The notes beneath the pieces are model-generated. The model worked only from the letters and a program-made list of their open reading frames with translations. It was not told where the DNA came from and searched no databases. Shown here one piece after another: positions 21,540 to 33,690 of a stretch of DNA of 64,000 bases (positions are counted from its first letter, which is position 1; every line of letters starts with the position of its first letter). The DNA lies in the NCBI GenBank assembly GCA_947247005.1, contig OX365947.1, positions 35,234,760 through 35,298,759 of the forward strand. Reading direction: 5' to 3'. The position numbers were made by a program, and so were the translations under genes. The stretch is from Spisula solida. Its lineage: Eukaryota > Mollusca > Bivalvia > Venerida > Mactridae.

Positions 21540-21875
21540 CTACATGTTTTATTCGAGGTTTTATTTTTCAGTATATTTTCAACATGTGTGCACTTGTTAC
21601 GGCTCGGGTGCGATGTATTTTGGTATATATATTGGTTGTATCTCGAAGATAAATGTATACTGTAAGCTTGTTTAATACTTGCATGACTGTCTGGAGAATG
21701 TATAAATGTATAAGCTAGCTACTGGAGAAAACAGTATGAGATTAATTTCCATTTTGGAAAAGTTACAAGACTGTTTGTTAAGTTGGTGGTGTCGCAATTT
21801 CGATACTAGTCATTTCCCTGATATCTATAGAAGACCAGTGAGTCGATACAGACCCCTCCCTATGGTTCAAATTGG
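21540..21875 (+). repeat. Dispersed repeat, inverted copy at 53843-54075
   Basis: Shares 'ggttgtatctcgaagataaa', 'ggagaaaacagtatg.gattaatttc', 'ttttggaaaagttaca' and 'gaccagtgagtcgat.cagacccc' in order with the reverse complement of 53843-54075. The second copy lacks a stretch in the middle. Class unknown. Confidence 0.7.
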
Positions 21876-22280
21876 AATGCAACTAACGTAAATAATTTAT
21901 TTTACGACATATTTTACGACATATCGGTGTTTACCGAAAATGTCCACACGTGCGATTTGGCGGCAAAATCAGCAATTAATGGCCGACCAAGAGGTATATA
22001 ACTCTCGAAAAACTGTTAAAAATGTAAAAAAAATACTCGTCTGCGACTACTAAACAACAAGTTAGTACGCATGTTCTGTCTACGTCGGCAGGTAGCTCAG
22101 TCTCTGCCAAACCGTCCGTCGCAGAGAAGAATATGCGAGAAGTGTTGGAGGTCCTTCGGGTCAATTCAAGAAGTTCAGTAAGTTTTTGAAAGCGAAATGT
22201 ATGGTTACACGTTTTAGCCGTTCCAAAAATCGTTTATAGATTGGAAATGTTTCTATAGATCCGTTTTAATGCGTTTTCCC

Positions 22281-24029
22281 TTTTTAGCTCACCTGACACA
22301 AAGTGCCAGAGTTAGTCCAAGGTCTTTGACGATGATCATTCCATTTCATCGTCAAAGCCGTTTGTTCTTTGAAACCCAACAGGTCAACGGCACAGTTTGA
22401 GTCGCGTTCGTTTTATGACAAAATGCACGTTTTCAACAAAATAATCATTGATACCCTATCAATTGGACCATATTCTATCAGTATACCCCCAAAAACAAAC
22501 GGTTTCGCAAGAAATACCATCAATTCCGTCGATTGTTTCAAACCTGTCCAATTTCAATGTTTTCGTTTACGATCGCCATTTATTTGAATGGGATTATAAC
22601 AAAAGTGTTCCGAAACGAACCACGTGATCAATGTTTTGATTGTCGGCTGCGTAAATTGCAATATTTATTTGTGTAAATGGGAGTTACATGATTTATAGCA
22701 AAAATAACATGTTTGTTTCTTATGTAAAGGTATATCTAAAGGTTTTATTTAATTTAAGACGTTTTCGACCATGTTTCATGAAATAACGGATTTTTCGAAA
22801 ACGGCTCTCGCACGCACCTGCGATAAATTAATTATTCAAAATGGCCGCGGGAGCTGATCAAACGCGGAAGTAAATAAACTTTAAGCAATATAAGATTATC
22901 AGTTGGTGTTACATTGACTGTTTTAAGACAAAACACTTGAAAAATATTACATTTATACGTAAATTATAGTTTTTGGGCGATTTTTGAACAATGAACATGC
23001 ATTTTAGGCATTAAGCTTAAACAGTTGATTATTGAAGAGGGTAATTCCATAACTAAAAGGCCGACACGTCAGTGTAAATAAAAGACCATTTAGTTATGGT
23101 ATCCAGAACTATGCCAGAGTGAGCTTTTGTGATCACTCTTCGTCCGTCCGTCGTCCGTCCACAATTTACTTGTGTAGACACTAGATGTCACATTTTAGCC
23201 TAACCATTATGAAACTTGGTCACAATGATCATCTAAAAAAAATCTAGGTCAAGTTTTATATTGGGTCATCCGGGGTCAAAAACTAGGTCACAAGGTCAAA
23301 TCATAGAAAAACCTTGTGTAGTCACTAGAGGTCACAATTTTGGCCTAATCTTTAAGAAACTTTGTCACAATGATTATCTCAACAAAATCCAATTTCGATA
23401 TTGGCTCATCCGGGGTCAAAAACTAGGTCACAAAGTCAAATCATAGAAAAACCTTGTGTAGTCACTAGAGGTCACAATTTTGGCCTATTCTTTATGAAAC
23501 TTGGTCACAATGATCATCTCAACAAAGTCTAGGTCAAGTTCGATATTGGGTCAACCGGGGTCAAAAATTAGGTCACAAGGTCAAATCATAGAAAAACCTT
23601 GTTTAGTCACTGTATGTCACAATTTTGGCCTAATCTTTATGAAACTTTTGTCACAATGATCATCTCAACAAAATCTAGATCAAGTTTTATATTGGGTCAT
23701 CCGGGTCTGAAACTAGGTCACAAGGTCAAATCATAGAAAAACCTTGTGTAGTGTTTAGAGGTCACAATTTTGGCCTAATCGTTATGAAACTTGGCCTCAA
23801 TAATCATCTCAACAAAATATAGGTCAAGTTAGATATTGGGTCACCCGGGGTCTAAAACTAGCTCACAAGGTCAAAAAACTTCAATATGTCATTGGGTCTA
23901 AGTGTGATGTAAATTATCAAGCATATAAAGACAATATGAAAACCTTGTACATGCAATAGAGGCTACCATTAGGGGTGCATGAACTGCTAGGACAGGTGAG
24001 CAATCTATGGCCCTTTGGGCCCTCTTGTT
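22281..24029 (+). mobile_element. Pearl/HINE-like repeat with an 800-bp nested insertion
   Basis: Starts TTTTTAGCTCACCTG, is interrupted at 22313-23112, resumes 'gagcttttgtgatcactc' and '(cgtc)n' at 23113, then has five to six core units of about 140-150 bp ('gaggtcacaattttggccta...aaactaggtcacaaggtcaaatc...'). It ends '...ggtgagcaatctatggccctttgggccctcttgtt'. The 5' hairpin, tandem core and fixed 3' end resemble bivalve 'pearl' elements and Helentron-related HINEs; that class is my inference. Confidence 0.75.
22313..23112. mobile_element. 800-bp insertion with perfect 8-bp target duplication
   Basis: GCCAGAGT occurs at 22305-22312 and again at 23113-23120; deleting the DNA between heals the host repeat. 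Its ends (TAGTCCAAGG and, reversed, TAGTTCTGG) are weakly inverted. An 8-bp duplication fits hAT-type elements. No transposase is seen. Confidence 0.65.
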
Positions 24030-24892
24030 TACCTAATCTATATGAAACTTGGTCACAATGTTTGTCACTATGAAATCTAGGCCAAGGTCGTAAATAGGTC
24101 ATTCGGGGTCACATCAAAGAAAAACCTTGTAAACACTCTAGAGGTCACATTATTTACCTAATCTATATGAAACTTGGTCACAATGTTTGTCGCTATGAAT
24201 TCTAGATCAAGTTCGGAAATGGGTGATCTGGGATCAAAAACTAGGTCACGAGGTCACATCCAAGAAAAACCTTGTTAACACTCTCGAGGTCACATTTTTA
24301 ATCTAATCTATATGAGACTTGGTCACAATGTTTGTCCCTGTTAAATCTAGGTCAAGTTTGTAAATGGGTCATCTGGGGTCAAAAACTAGGTCACAAGGTC
24401 ACATCAAAGAAAAACCTTGTCAACACTCTAGAGGTCACATTATTTACCTAATCTATATGAAACTTAGTCACAATGTTTGTCGCTATGAAATCTAGGTCAA
24501 GTACGTAAATGGGTCATCTGGGGTCAAACACTAGGTCACGAGGTCACATCCAAGAAAAACCTAGTAACACCCTAGAGGTCATATTATTAACCTAATCATT
24601 ATGAAACTTGGTCACAATGTTTGTCTCTATGGAATCTAGGTCATTTTTTGTAACTGGGTCATCCGGGGTCAAAAAGTAGGTCACAAGGTCACATCAAATG
24701 AAAACCTTGTTTACACTCTAGAAGTGACATTTTTGATGTTATATTAATGACACTTGGCCACAATGTGTAGCTTTATGAAATCTAGGTCAAGTTCGCAACT
24801 GGGTCATCTGGGGTCAAAAACTACCAGGTCACTGATTCTGCCTACACTGCTAGTCATCAGGTGAGCGCTATAGGGCCAATGACCCTCTTGTT
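24030..24892 (+). mobile_element. Second pearl/HINE-like core and 3' end, 5'-truncated
   Basis: Follows the previous 3' end without spacer. Five to six units of about 140-150 bp ('acctaatctatatgaaacttggtcacaatgtttgtc...') of a distinct subfamily, ending 'ggtgagcgctatagggccaatgaccctcttgtt'. No 5' hairpin of its own. Confidence 0.7.
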
Positions 24893-25339
24893 AAAGATGT
24901 GTGGAACAACATTCTACAACCCCATATTTTTCCGCCAATGGGGCACAGACATCTGATTTAGCTAGCAGTTTGCAGCTTAAAAATACATTATTAATTTTGT
25001 GAATTTGTCATTGTCGATCAATACTTTGCATGGTTTGGTTTTGTGATCATTTTAACCGTGATTACAATGAAAATTGCACATATTTAACGTCATGTATTAA
25101 TTTCACCACATGTACAAAAAGAAAACAAAATACAACCTCCAGTTGGTTTGTTTACAAAATAACGAATTATAAACAAAAAATGCACAATTTATTATCTAAG
25201 GAAAGAAACTCTTGCAAAATTAGTATTTTGTCATCCGTATATTTTGCTTAAATGTGATTTTTGGCATACTATTTCCACAGATACATTCAACATTCTGTCG
25301 TCTATTATTGGTCATTTGTGAAAAATATTCTTATTCCTT
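24893..25339. other. Intron sequence, nothing recognised
   Basis: AT-rich, with only short chance ORFs. Confidence 0.35.
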
Positions 25340-25630
25340 GTTATTTACAGGGTGATCGGAAAAGGGTCTTGGGAGAGATCATGTGGCTTTAAGTTTAATA
25401 TTGTGTCATCTGTGGTCAAAACTAGGCAGGCCTCAATAAATTACTCGTCCGCTCGTACTACCAATTTTTTTCCTTCTTTATTTATTTAGCAGGACGAGTA
25501 AGATTTGGGGATTTCTTCTTTGTCTATATTGCAGGACAAGTGCTTTTAAAAATATTTGTTGAGGCCTGCTAGGTCTATGACAACCCATAGATAAACCTTG
25601 TGTTGTCACTGGAAGAAATGTCAAGCATTT
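25340..25630 (+). repeat. Core fragment of pearl-like repeat split by a MITE
   Basis: 'ttgtgtcatctgtggtcaaaactagg' and, after the MITE, 'tctatgacaacccatagataaaccttgtgttgtcactgg' match the pearl-like core unit. Confidence 0.5.
25427..25568. mobile_element. 142-bp MITE with CAGGCCTCAAYAAAT termini
   Basis: CAGGCCTCAATAAATT at the left, AATATTTGTTGAGGCCTG at the right. CTAGG flanks both sides (25422-25426, 25569-25573). Inserted in a pearl-like core. Confidence 0.7.
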
Positions 25631-25686
25631 GGTAATTTTTTTGCCCTTTTCGATGTAAAAAACCCAACCTCTACACAGGAGAGGGT

Positions 25687-26031
25687 TAGGCTTAAAATAA
25701 AATATTGTTTGTATCCCCATCCCCTACCTACTCAGTTAAAAAGGGCCCTACCCAAAATATTTTATTGCCCAAATTGAAATAAAAAGTTTTTTATTAAAAA
25801 TTAGAAGTGGAAATTTTATTTTTTTTGTTTACTGGCTTCTTTCTTACAAAAATTTAAGACTGTTGGTCTTCACCTTAGAGTTAATTCTAAATTTCATTAT
25901 TTGTATGTCTTGACCAATAACTATCATACTGAAAAAAATCCCCAAAAAAATATTTACCCTACCTACCTACCCATTCTAAATTTGCTAGGGTCGGGATGGG
26001 GAAACCAAGAATAATTTAAGTTCGGCCTTAC
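25687..26031. mobile_element. MITE with about 40-bp imperfect TIRs
   Basis: Left 'ggcttaaaataaaatattg...tccccatcccctacc', right 'ggtcgggatgggga...aataatttaagttcggcc'. The ends are inverted with several mismatches over 345 bp. Confidence 0.6.
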
Positions 26032-26141
26032 AAATGCTGCAGCTATGAAGCATTTTGTTTTGAATATGTAAAATGTTTATACTATCCTAGCATTGCACTG
26101 AGAATATTGCAGCGCGCTGTTTGTGGACAGATCTGTTGTAA

Positions 26142-26222
26142 TATATTATAAACATTATATATAATTATAATATATATTATAATATATTATATATAATAAT
26201 ATATTATATAATATACATATAT
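26142..26222. repeat. Palindromic (TA)-rich microsatellite
   Basis: An 80-bp run of TAATATATTATA variants, self-complementary throughout. It lies directly before a MITE whose ends are also flanked by TA runs. Confidence 0.7.
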
Positions 26223-26644
26223 CAGGGCTTTTTTTCACTATATACGAGGGGCCTATATTAGGCCCCTTCACAATTTGCTATAGGCCCCTTTCACAAACCT
26301 AAAAGGCCCCTTAATTCACAATTAGAATTTGAGTCATGGTTTTTGTACAATCAACTTCACAAAGCACCAAACAAACAAATCACAGATAACAGTCATATAT
26401 TCCTGTACAGGACTTGATATAAAGTATTATATCATAGCTACATGCATGTTTGGGAAAAGTTGACAAAAAATGAACTAACATCTGAAAATTTTTGTATCAT
26501 AATTTGATGATTTATCGCCTTAAGTTTTTCACAATTTGAAAAGTTTCCGCGCCTATTTTTCACAATTTTGAGAATTTTCGCGCTAAATCTCCCACAAAAC
26601 AAAAGGGCTTGGGCCTCTTCACAATTCAGCGAAAAAAAGCCCTG
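26223..26644. mobile_element. hAT-like MITE, CAGGGCTTTTTTTC termini
   Basis: CAGGGCTTTTTTTC...GAAAAAAAGCCCTG over 422 bp, bounded by TATAT on both sides. The CAGGG start fits hAT ends. The inside has 'aggcccctt..cacaattt' repeats. Confidence 0.75.
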
Positions 26645-26649
26645 TATAT

Positions 26650-27230
26650 ATATTTATTTAGGAAGTCTTCTGAAAATAAACAATTATACCAAAAGGATAT
26701 AGCCAGCAGACTTAAAAAGGCAAGAACCACATTTCATCAGCTCAACAAGATATGGAGATCTGGAAACATTAGTGAAAAAAAACTATAACAGAACAACGTC
26801 CTCTCAGTCCTGATGTATGGATCAGAATGTTAGAGAATTACCCAAAAAGACAGTCAGAAACTTTTGGCTTCCATACAAGATGCCTACGCAAAATCTGTAA
26901 GATCTATTTAAAATCTCAAACAATAATCTTTACAGAAAGACTGGACAAGAAAATCAGGACTGTAATCAAGCAATGAAGATTTAGATGGCTAGGCAATGTC
27001 ATCTGGAAAGACCGAAACAACATTACAAAGACATTACTAAAATGGACACCATCAGATGGAAAAAGAAACCGAGGAAAACCGAAAGACTTGGAGAAGGACC
27101 ATCAATAATAAGATTAAGACTATGTGAAGACTTTCGGAGAAATTGAAAAGATTGCGAAAGACAGAAAGCAATGGAGAACTCTGGTAGCAGCCTTATGTGC
27201 CAACTGGCACGAAGAGGATATGTAGGTAGG
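26650..27230 (+). mobile_element. RTE-type LINE, C-terminal fragment
   Basis: Plus-strand reading (with a few breaks) gives RLKKARTTFHQLNKIWRSGN, VLMYGSEC, LLASIHKCLRK-like, IRWLGNVI, KRNRGKPK and ANWHEEDM, then a '(gtag)n' tail. This is the conserved end of RTE-like endonuclease/RT elements. 5'-truncated and mutated. A relative lies at 56765-57260. Confidence 0.8.
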
Positions 27231-27390
27231 TATATAATTATAAACAATATAAATTATATGATTTCCTCGTTTTTACGAGAAAGTGCATGAAGGCAAATGG
27301 AACAAACAAACACAATAATGCAATAAAATTAATGTTGGGGAGCAGTGTGATAAGACTCAAACCGAATAAGCATTTTTGTCGTTGACTTTT

Positions 27391-27813
27391 AGCTCATTTC
27401 ATTTATGGGGAATATTTTTATGGCCCCCCCCCCATTCTGTTGGTATGTCGGTCAGTCGTATTAAATGGTTTACGTTCAATAACTCGAGAAGGCTTTGACC
27501 TATAATCTTCAAACTTTACATGGAGGTTGTTCAGCAACAGACAATGACCCCTATTGATTTTGAGGTCAGTATGTTGAAGGTCAAGGTCACAGTGACCTTT
27601 ACAATTTCTGACTATTTAAATGGTTTCCATTCAATAACTCTAGAACGCTTTGACGTAGGATCTTCAAACTTTACATGGAGGTTGGTCAGCAACAGTAAAT
27701 GACCCCTATTCATTTTAGGTCAGTAGGTCAAAGGTTAAGGTCACTGCAACCTTCACCATTTCTGACTTTTGGGCTGCCATGGGGGCATACATGTTTTACA
27801 AACATCTCTTGTT
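27391..27813 (+). mobile_element. Tandem-core repeat ending '...aacatctcttgtt'
   Basis: A short C-rich 5' region, then core units 'tttccattcaataactc.agaacgctttgac...cttcaaactttacatggaggttg'. It ends 'gggctgccatgggggcatacatgttttacaaacatctcttgtt'. Same family as the next entry. Confidence 0.6.
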
Positions 27814-28443
27814 ATTATTATGCCCCCTATCTTTGATGAGGGGGTATATTGCTTTGCACATGTCGGTCGGTCGGTCGGTCGGTCGGTCGGTCGGTCGGTC
27901 GGTCGGTCTGTCCTGTCCTGTCCTGTCCTGTCCTGTCCTGTCCTGTCCTGTCGGTCTGTCGGTCGTATAAAATGGTTTCCGTTCAATAACTCTAGAACAC
28001 TTTGACTTAGGATCTTCAAAATTAACATGGAGGTTGGTCAGCATCGGTAGATGACCCCTATTGATTTTGAGGTCAGTAGGTCAAAGGTCAAGGTCACTGT
28101 GACCTTTTCAATTTCTGACTATTCTAATGGTTTCCGTTCAATAACTCAAGAACGCTTTGACCCATGATCTTCAAACTTTACATGGAGGATGATCAGCAAC
28201 AGTCAGTAGGTCAAAGGTCATGGTCACTGTGACCTTTTCAATTTCTGACTATTAAAATGGTTTCTGTTCAATAACTCAAAAACGCTTTGACCTAGTATCT
28301 TCAAACTTTACATGGAGGTTGGACAGCAACAGTAGATGACCCCTATTGATTTTGAGGTCAAAGGTCAAGGTCATTGTGACCTACCCCATTTCTGACTATT
28401 GGGCTGCCATGGGGGCATACATGTTTTACAAACATCTCCTGTT
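27814..28443 (+). mobile_element. Tandem-core repeat, second copy, with embedded microsatellites
   Basis: Starts 'ttattatgccccctatctttgatgagggggtat' (a GCCCCC/GGGGG hairpin). It carries (TCGG)n and (TGTCC)n, three to four core units of about 130 bp, and the same 3' end as its left neighbour ('tacaaacatctcctgtt'). Confidence 0.65.
27863..27952 (+). repeat. Compound microsatellite (TCGG)n-(TGTCC)n
   Basis: About 11 TCGG units, then about 8 TGTCC units without spacer. The DRPT-type ORFs predicted on both strands are artefacts of it. Confidence 0.9.
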
Positions 28444-29043
28444 ATTATTGTCATCATGCCATCGGCATTGCTTGGTTAGGTTTTATGTTTAGGTTAACTT
28501 TTCTCATTAACTGTTAATGCTATAGCTTTCAAACTTGCAACACTGGTTGACCACCAAATACCTGGGGGTATTCTTTTCGATCATATACATCTAGACTAAG
28601 CTTTGATTTCCATTCAATCAATTGCTTGAGTAATTGTGACAGCTCGGACATTTCCATTCGACTCCAGTAAATATATTGCAATGCATAAAGACCGAGATGA
28701 TCAGAATGTTGCTTGAGGTGTGCAACTGTTGATTTTTTGGGGTGCAATAAAGTTTAAAATGGAATAAAATAATACGACGCATTCTGACGTAACCAAACTC
28801 TTACTTAATGTCTGTAAGTTCAAGCATTACGTATTGTGGGCAATCTTATGTACATGTATTGTTTATGTTTTGTACATTGCATGATTTCTTACATTCTATT
28901 CTTGCCTGACAGATAGCATTTGGGATCACGAATCATGGAGTGGACTTAACACCTTCAGGTTATCAATTCTTGTGTGAAATGTCACAAAGAGCAACACTGC
29001 AATAAGGATCAGAACTGAATATAAGAGATAAGTGACTTTATTC
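28444..29043. other. Intron sequence, nothing recognised
   Basis: No gene; single-copy-looking AT-rich DNA. Confidence 0.35.
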
Positions 29044-29639
29044 TTTTTAGCTCACCTGTGACAGAGTGAGCTTTTTTTATCACTCTTCATCCGTTGTATG
29101 TCGTCAATCGTCCGTCAACAATTTGCTTGTGGTCACAATTTTGGCCTAATCTTTATGAAACTTAGTCAAAATGATAATCTCTACAAAATCTAGGTCAAGT
29201 TTGATATTGGTTCATCCAGGGTCAATTATAGAAAAACCTTGTGAAGTCATTTCGACCTCATCTTTATGAAACTTGATCACAATGATATTCTCAATAAAAT
29301 CTAGTTCAAGTTTGATATTGGGTTATCCGGGATTAAAATCTAAGTCACTAGGTCAAATCATTGAAAAACCTTGTTTAATCACTGTATGTCACAATTTTGA
29401 CTTAATCTTTAAGAAACTTGATCACAATGGTCATCTCAACAAAATCTAGGTCAAGTTTGATATTGGGCCATCAGGGTTCAAAAACTAGGTCAAATGTTAA
29501 ATTCATAAGAAAACTTGCAATAGAGGCTGAATTTTCTTGAATCTTTCTCAGTAAAAGTAAATGCTTACTTAGGGCACCATAGGGGTGTGCATGCATAATT
29601 AATACTACGACAGGTGAGCAACTAAATGGCCCTCTTGTC
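29044..29639 (+). mobile_element. Pearl/HINE-like repeat
   Basis: TTTTTAGCTCACCTGTGACAGAGTGAGC hairpin start, 'tcgtcaatcgtccgtc', three core units and the end 'ggtgagcaactaaatggccctcttgt'. Confidence 0.72.
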
Positions 29640-29935
29640 TTTGTTGTGCTTTTTATAATATATTTTTTCTGATGCTTTTATATCGACAAATTGATTTCAT
29701 CATACTTTGCGAAAGATAGGCATGCTATGTTTTCTGTTGACATGTACTAGTATATCTAGTATATTAAATGCAAACATTATTCAGTAATTTCCAGCTTCTT
29801 AGGATGAACTCAATCATGATGTGCTGAATTACCAATGCAAATTGTTTATTCATCATATGTAATAAACTATGTAATCACCGGAATGAGCAAAAGCATTAAA
29901 ATGTACATAATTTAAGCAGAATAAAAAAATCTAGT

Positions 29936-30040
29936 CATTATTGGGATTTGAACTCACAGTGAGTGAAGTGTACTTTTTTAAAAATCAGACTGACACAAGT
30001 ATATAATTGCAGTTAATTAACCACTCGGCTATAGGGCCGA
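29936..30040 (-). repeat. tRNA-like sequence (SINE head or tRNA-Ser pseudogene)
   Basis: Minus strand reads 'tatagccgagtggttaattaa' (pol III A box, about 30031-30011) and 'gagttcaaatccc' (B box, 29955-29943). The A-to-B spacing of about 60-70 nt is long, as in tRNA-Ser/Leu. The arms pair poorly, so it is not a working tRNA. Confidence 0.55.
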
Positions 30041-31171
30041 GTTTTGGTCATTTAAATGCATGGATGACGTTAGGATTTAGTTCTGACACACCTGTAATAA
30101 TCGCTCGCGTTGAATGTTTATTTACGCAGTTGTGACAGAAAACTTAGAATCAACAGTACCACAGGAATTTGAAATTCTATCAATAAAATATCATAGCAGT
30201 CGATCTAAACAAAATCGCTCTCTATATATGTAATACTGAAGGAGTGCAATGCATTCTCCTCCAAAATGGAATCCCGTAGCCAGTGCTAACAAAATAAAAG
30301 ATACAAGCTAACTTGTTATTCTGCAAATTTGAGTTGTCCCAAGGACTTTTTGAAGGATCTGTACATCCCATCCCAACTCGATACTTATAAGTTATAAATA
30401 TCTACTGGTATATTTTAACTCCTGGTTCTGATCAGATGTGTTGATCCATTGCTAAAAAAGCAATTTGACAATGTTACCCCTCCTATGTTCATTGTTCACT
30501 TGTAGCAGCGATGTGGATGGTTCATACTACTCTGTACAGTGAGCTGCAGTGATGGTACTGATTAACAGCCAAAATTCACCCTCCTCTATTAATTAGTTTT
30601 CTTCTGGACTCCATATATATTGAATGGCGCATTCAACCAGAGAGTTGTCTTTAGTCTTTGTCTTTAACCAAAGCTTTGTTTCTGCAGCTGTATATACTGG
30701 GGTCCTGCACAGTATTGTACAAGTTGTTGTCACTTCAAACATGGAGCCTATATCAACATGACCACAACACGACATCTAAGTGACAATTGGATGTGTTTAG
30801 ACGTGATACTGATGCTTGCCCATAAGCTAAGTAAAGCTGTTGACCTCCTTAATCCCCCAATTTTTTTCACAATGTGTGAATGTAATGATAGGTTCCATAC
30901 CTTAGGTATTTTATCTTGCGCCATAAATCACCACCTAAGCCAAACTTGTTTTTTAAACACGACTGTGGGACGTATTGACTCTATTAAGTTATTTTGCTCT
31001 TTTCTATTTTCACCTAGTCAATGGCTGTTTGGTTAGTGGCGTTGTATTTCCTAGTAACTCTGCACTTGGTCAGGGTCATGAAAAACGGACTGTCCATGAC
31101 AATCTTTGTATGCTATATTCCATTTTGGCGTTCTTGAAGCCAACTAACTGAACAATGCATCATTTTCCACA
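30041..31171. other. Intron sequence without gene
   Basis: Contains a copy of the 'gaaattctatcaataaaatatcatagcagtcgat' motif (about 30170) shared with 14275. Otherwise unremarkable. Confidence 0.4.
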
Positions 31172-31996
31172 TTTTAGCTCACCTGTCACATAGTGACAGG
31201 GTGAGCTTTTGTGATCACTCTTTGTCCGTCGTCTGTTCATAAATGCTTGTGAACACACTAGAGGTTACAGTTATGACCCAATTTTCATGAAACTTGGTCA
31301 GACTGGTTGTCTCTATAGAATCTTGGTCAAGTCGAAACTGGGTCATGTGGGGTCAAAAACTAGGTCACTAGGTCAAATTTTAGATAAAACTTGTGAACAC
31401 ATTAGAGGAAACTATTATGGCCCAATCTTCATGTAACATTGTCAGAATGTTTGTCTCTATAAAATCTCGTTCAAGTTCGAAACTGGGTTATGTGGGGTCA
31501 ACAACTAGGTCACTAGGTCAAATCTTAGAAAAAGCTTGTGATCCATTAGAGGACACAATTATGGCCCAATCTTCATGAAATTTGGTCAGAATGTTTGTCT
31601 AATAAATCTAGGCCAAGTTTGGAACTGGGTCATGTGGAGTAAAAATCTAGGTCACTAGGTCAAATCTTAGAATAGCTTGTGAACACACTAGAGGCCACAG
31701 TTATGGCCTAATGTAAATGAAACTTACTCAGAAGTGCGATATTGGGTCAACTGGGGTAACAAGGTCAAAAGTCAAATCAAAGAAAAACTTTATATAAGCA
31801 CTAGAGGTCACTATTTTGGTCTAATCTATCAATATGGGTTATCTGGTGTAAAAAAAGGTCGCTGGTGAGGACTATATGTTAACCTTGTTCATGCAACTGA
31901 GGCTTCATTAACTTGATTCTTTGAAGTTGTAAATGATTTCTTGCATCACCATGTGGGCCATCATGAACTATTACGACAGGTGAGCGACCTCTTGTT
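31172..31996 (+). mobile_element. Pearl/HINE-like repeat
   Basis: ATTTTAGCTCACCTGTCACATAGTGACAGGGTGAGC start with a clear hairpin. Four core units ('gaacacactagaggttacagttatg...') follow and it ends 'acaggtgagcgacctcttgtt'. Confidence 0.75.
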
Positions 31997-32199
31997 CTTG
32001 CTTTAAGGTCTGTCTTAAGGATAAATTGACCCGTTTTAAAATGGGTTGTATGGTTTAAGATCATTATATGTGCGGAACAGGGTTTCAGTTTTCCCTCGTT
32101 GGGTTGACCCCTTGAGGCCTGACATTCTCCCACTAAAAAACTACCAAACCTTTTGACCCACAGTATTCTGACTGAATGTGTACTATTCCTTTAAATGAT

Positions 32200-32565
32200 A
32201 TATATTTGGATTATTATTCCCTATCCAGCCTTTTCCAGATTTCTTCGATTGCAGGAATGTGACTGGTTCTCTCCAATAGGTCGACGTTGTTTATGGTGCC
32301 TGGTCATTGGATTTTAAGGGTCCTTCCCAGGCAGCTGTTGATGGAGGTCTGAATGCTTTTATAATAACTGTCTAGGTGGTCCTCAAGGTTTCAGCTCCAT
32401 ATAGCAGTACCAGCTTTACGTAATGGGGTTGAACAGGCGAATCTTTGTTGTCAAGGATAGCTATCTTGGACGCTAGATATTCTTCATCTGGATGAAAGTG
32501 GTCATTGCTTTGCCTACCCCTGCCTTAACAGCTGTATCTGTTCCTCTATTGATTAATGATACTGC
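32200..32565 (-). mobile_element. RTE-type LINE fragment
   Basis: Minus-strand reading includes GKAMTTFIQMKNI, TTKIRLFN, KLVLLYGAETL, FRPPSTAAW and, with shifts, an EEIWKRLD-like tail. It is the same part of RTE elements as at 26650 but from a different, more decayed copy. Confidence 0.7.
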
Positions 32566-33184
32566 CTAGATATGACCGTGAATGCTCAATTTTAGAATTA
32601 TTGAACTTATATCGACTTAACATTTACTTAAGTTTGTATCCAAAGTTATACATGATGTGCGAGTATATTAACATTTAATACGCATATTTGATATATTCAT
32701 AGTTTCAATGATCTCTTTATGGAATAAAGATGCAGTAGTTCATGTTTAAATTTAGTTAGACTTATTGTTAGAGTCATTTTGATTATTTGCTGTGTAAGGT
32801 GTCTTAATTAAGAGTATACTGGAATTGCATCAAGTGGCAATGTTACGGAAGAATTCCAAATTGAACGTTAAAATAGTAAAAAAATGAAAGTGCACTTGAA
32901 TGAGGTTTATTAATGGCTTCATTTTCTTTTCAAAATGAATATATTGTTACAAATTACTTTATAAAATTATCAGAATTCAAAGTCTGTTTCAGTAACTTTT
33001 CAATAATGTAAATGTCAATCTTTTAGTTTTAATGTTCGTTTTAAATACATTTTATCATCTTTTCTCCTTGATATGTTTAAGTAAATTAACTTGATCGTAT
33101 CCAAATTTCTACTTCAAAAAGTTTTGTTCAGGTTTTCAAGAGTGGCTGCTCATTTATTTTAAAGAGTACAGTTTCACATGTTCT
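32566..33184. other. Intron sequence, nothing recognised
   Basis: AT-rich and unremarkable. Confidence 0.35.
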
Positions 33185-33690
33185 ATGTTACAGGGTGAGT
33201 CAGAATTGTGAGAAGAATGATTGATATTTTATTTTGAGAAAGTGTATTGTGGCAAGTCATCTACAGTAAGACATTCTCAATTTTACGGGATGAGTCACAA
33301 TTGAGAGATTGTATGGTTCTTATGAGGAATTGTACATGTGGTCGGTTATTCACAGTAATTCATTTTCTAGGTTACGGGATGGATCATACCAGCTCCATAT
33401 ATAAGCACTAGGTTCTTGTGTGTAGCATGTTCCCTTGAACTGTGATGTGTGATGCAGGTTGTTGTGGCTGGTCATCTTCAGTAACACATTCTCGATGTTA
33501 AGAGGATGAGTCACTTCATCTGCATATTGCACTAGTTCTTGTGTGTATCATGTTCTCCTTGGACTATGATGTAGGGTTCCGGGTGTCGTGGCTGGTCAGG
33601 TCATCTACAGTAACACATTTCTATATTACGGGCTGAGTCACATCAGCTTGTACATGCACTAAGTTCTCTTGGACAGTAATGTGCAATGTT
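33185..33690 (+). repeat. Degenerate tandem array, units about 90-125 bp
   Basis: 'gg.tgagtca' recurs near 33193, 33288, 33375, 33502 and 33624 with 'cagtaacacattct..atgttac' and 'aggttcttgtgtgta.catgttc' between. Four to five diverged units. Confidence 0.65.

Noticed and set aside
27753..28044. ORFs with DRPT/VGRS-type repeats
   Set aside because: Produced by the (TCGG)n and (TGTCC)n microsatellite.
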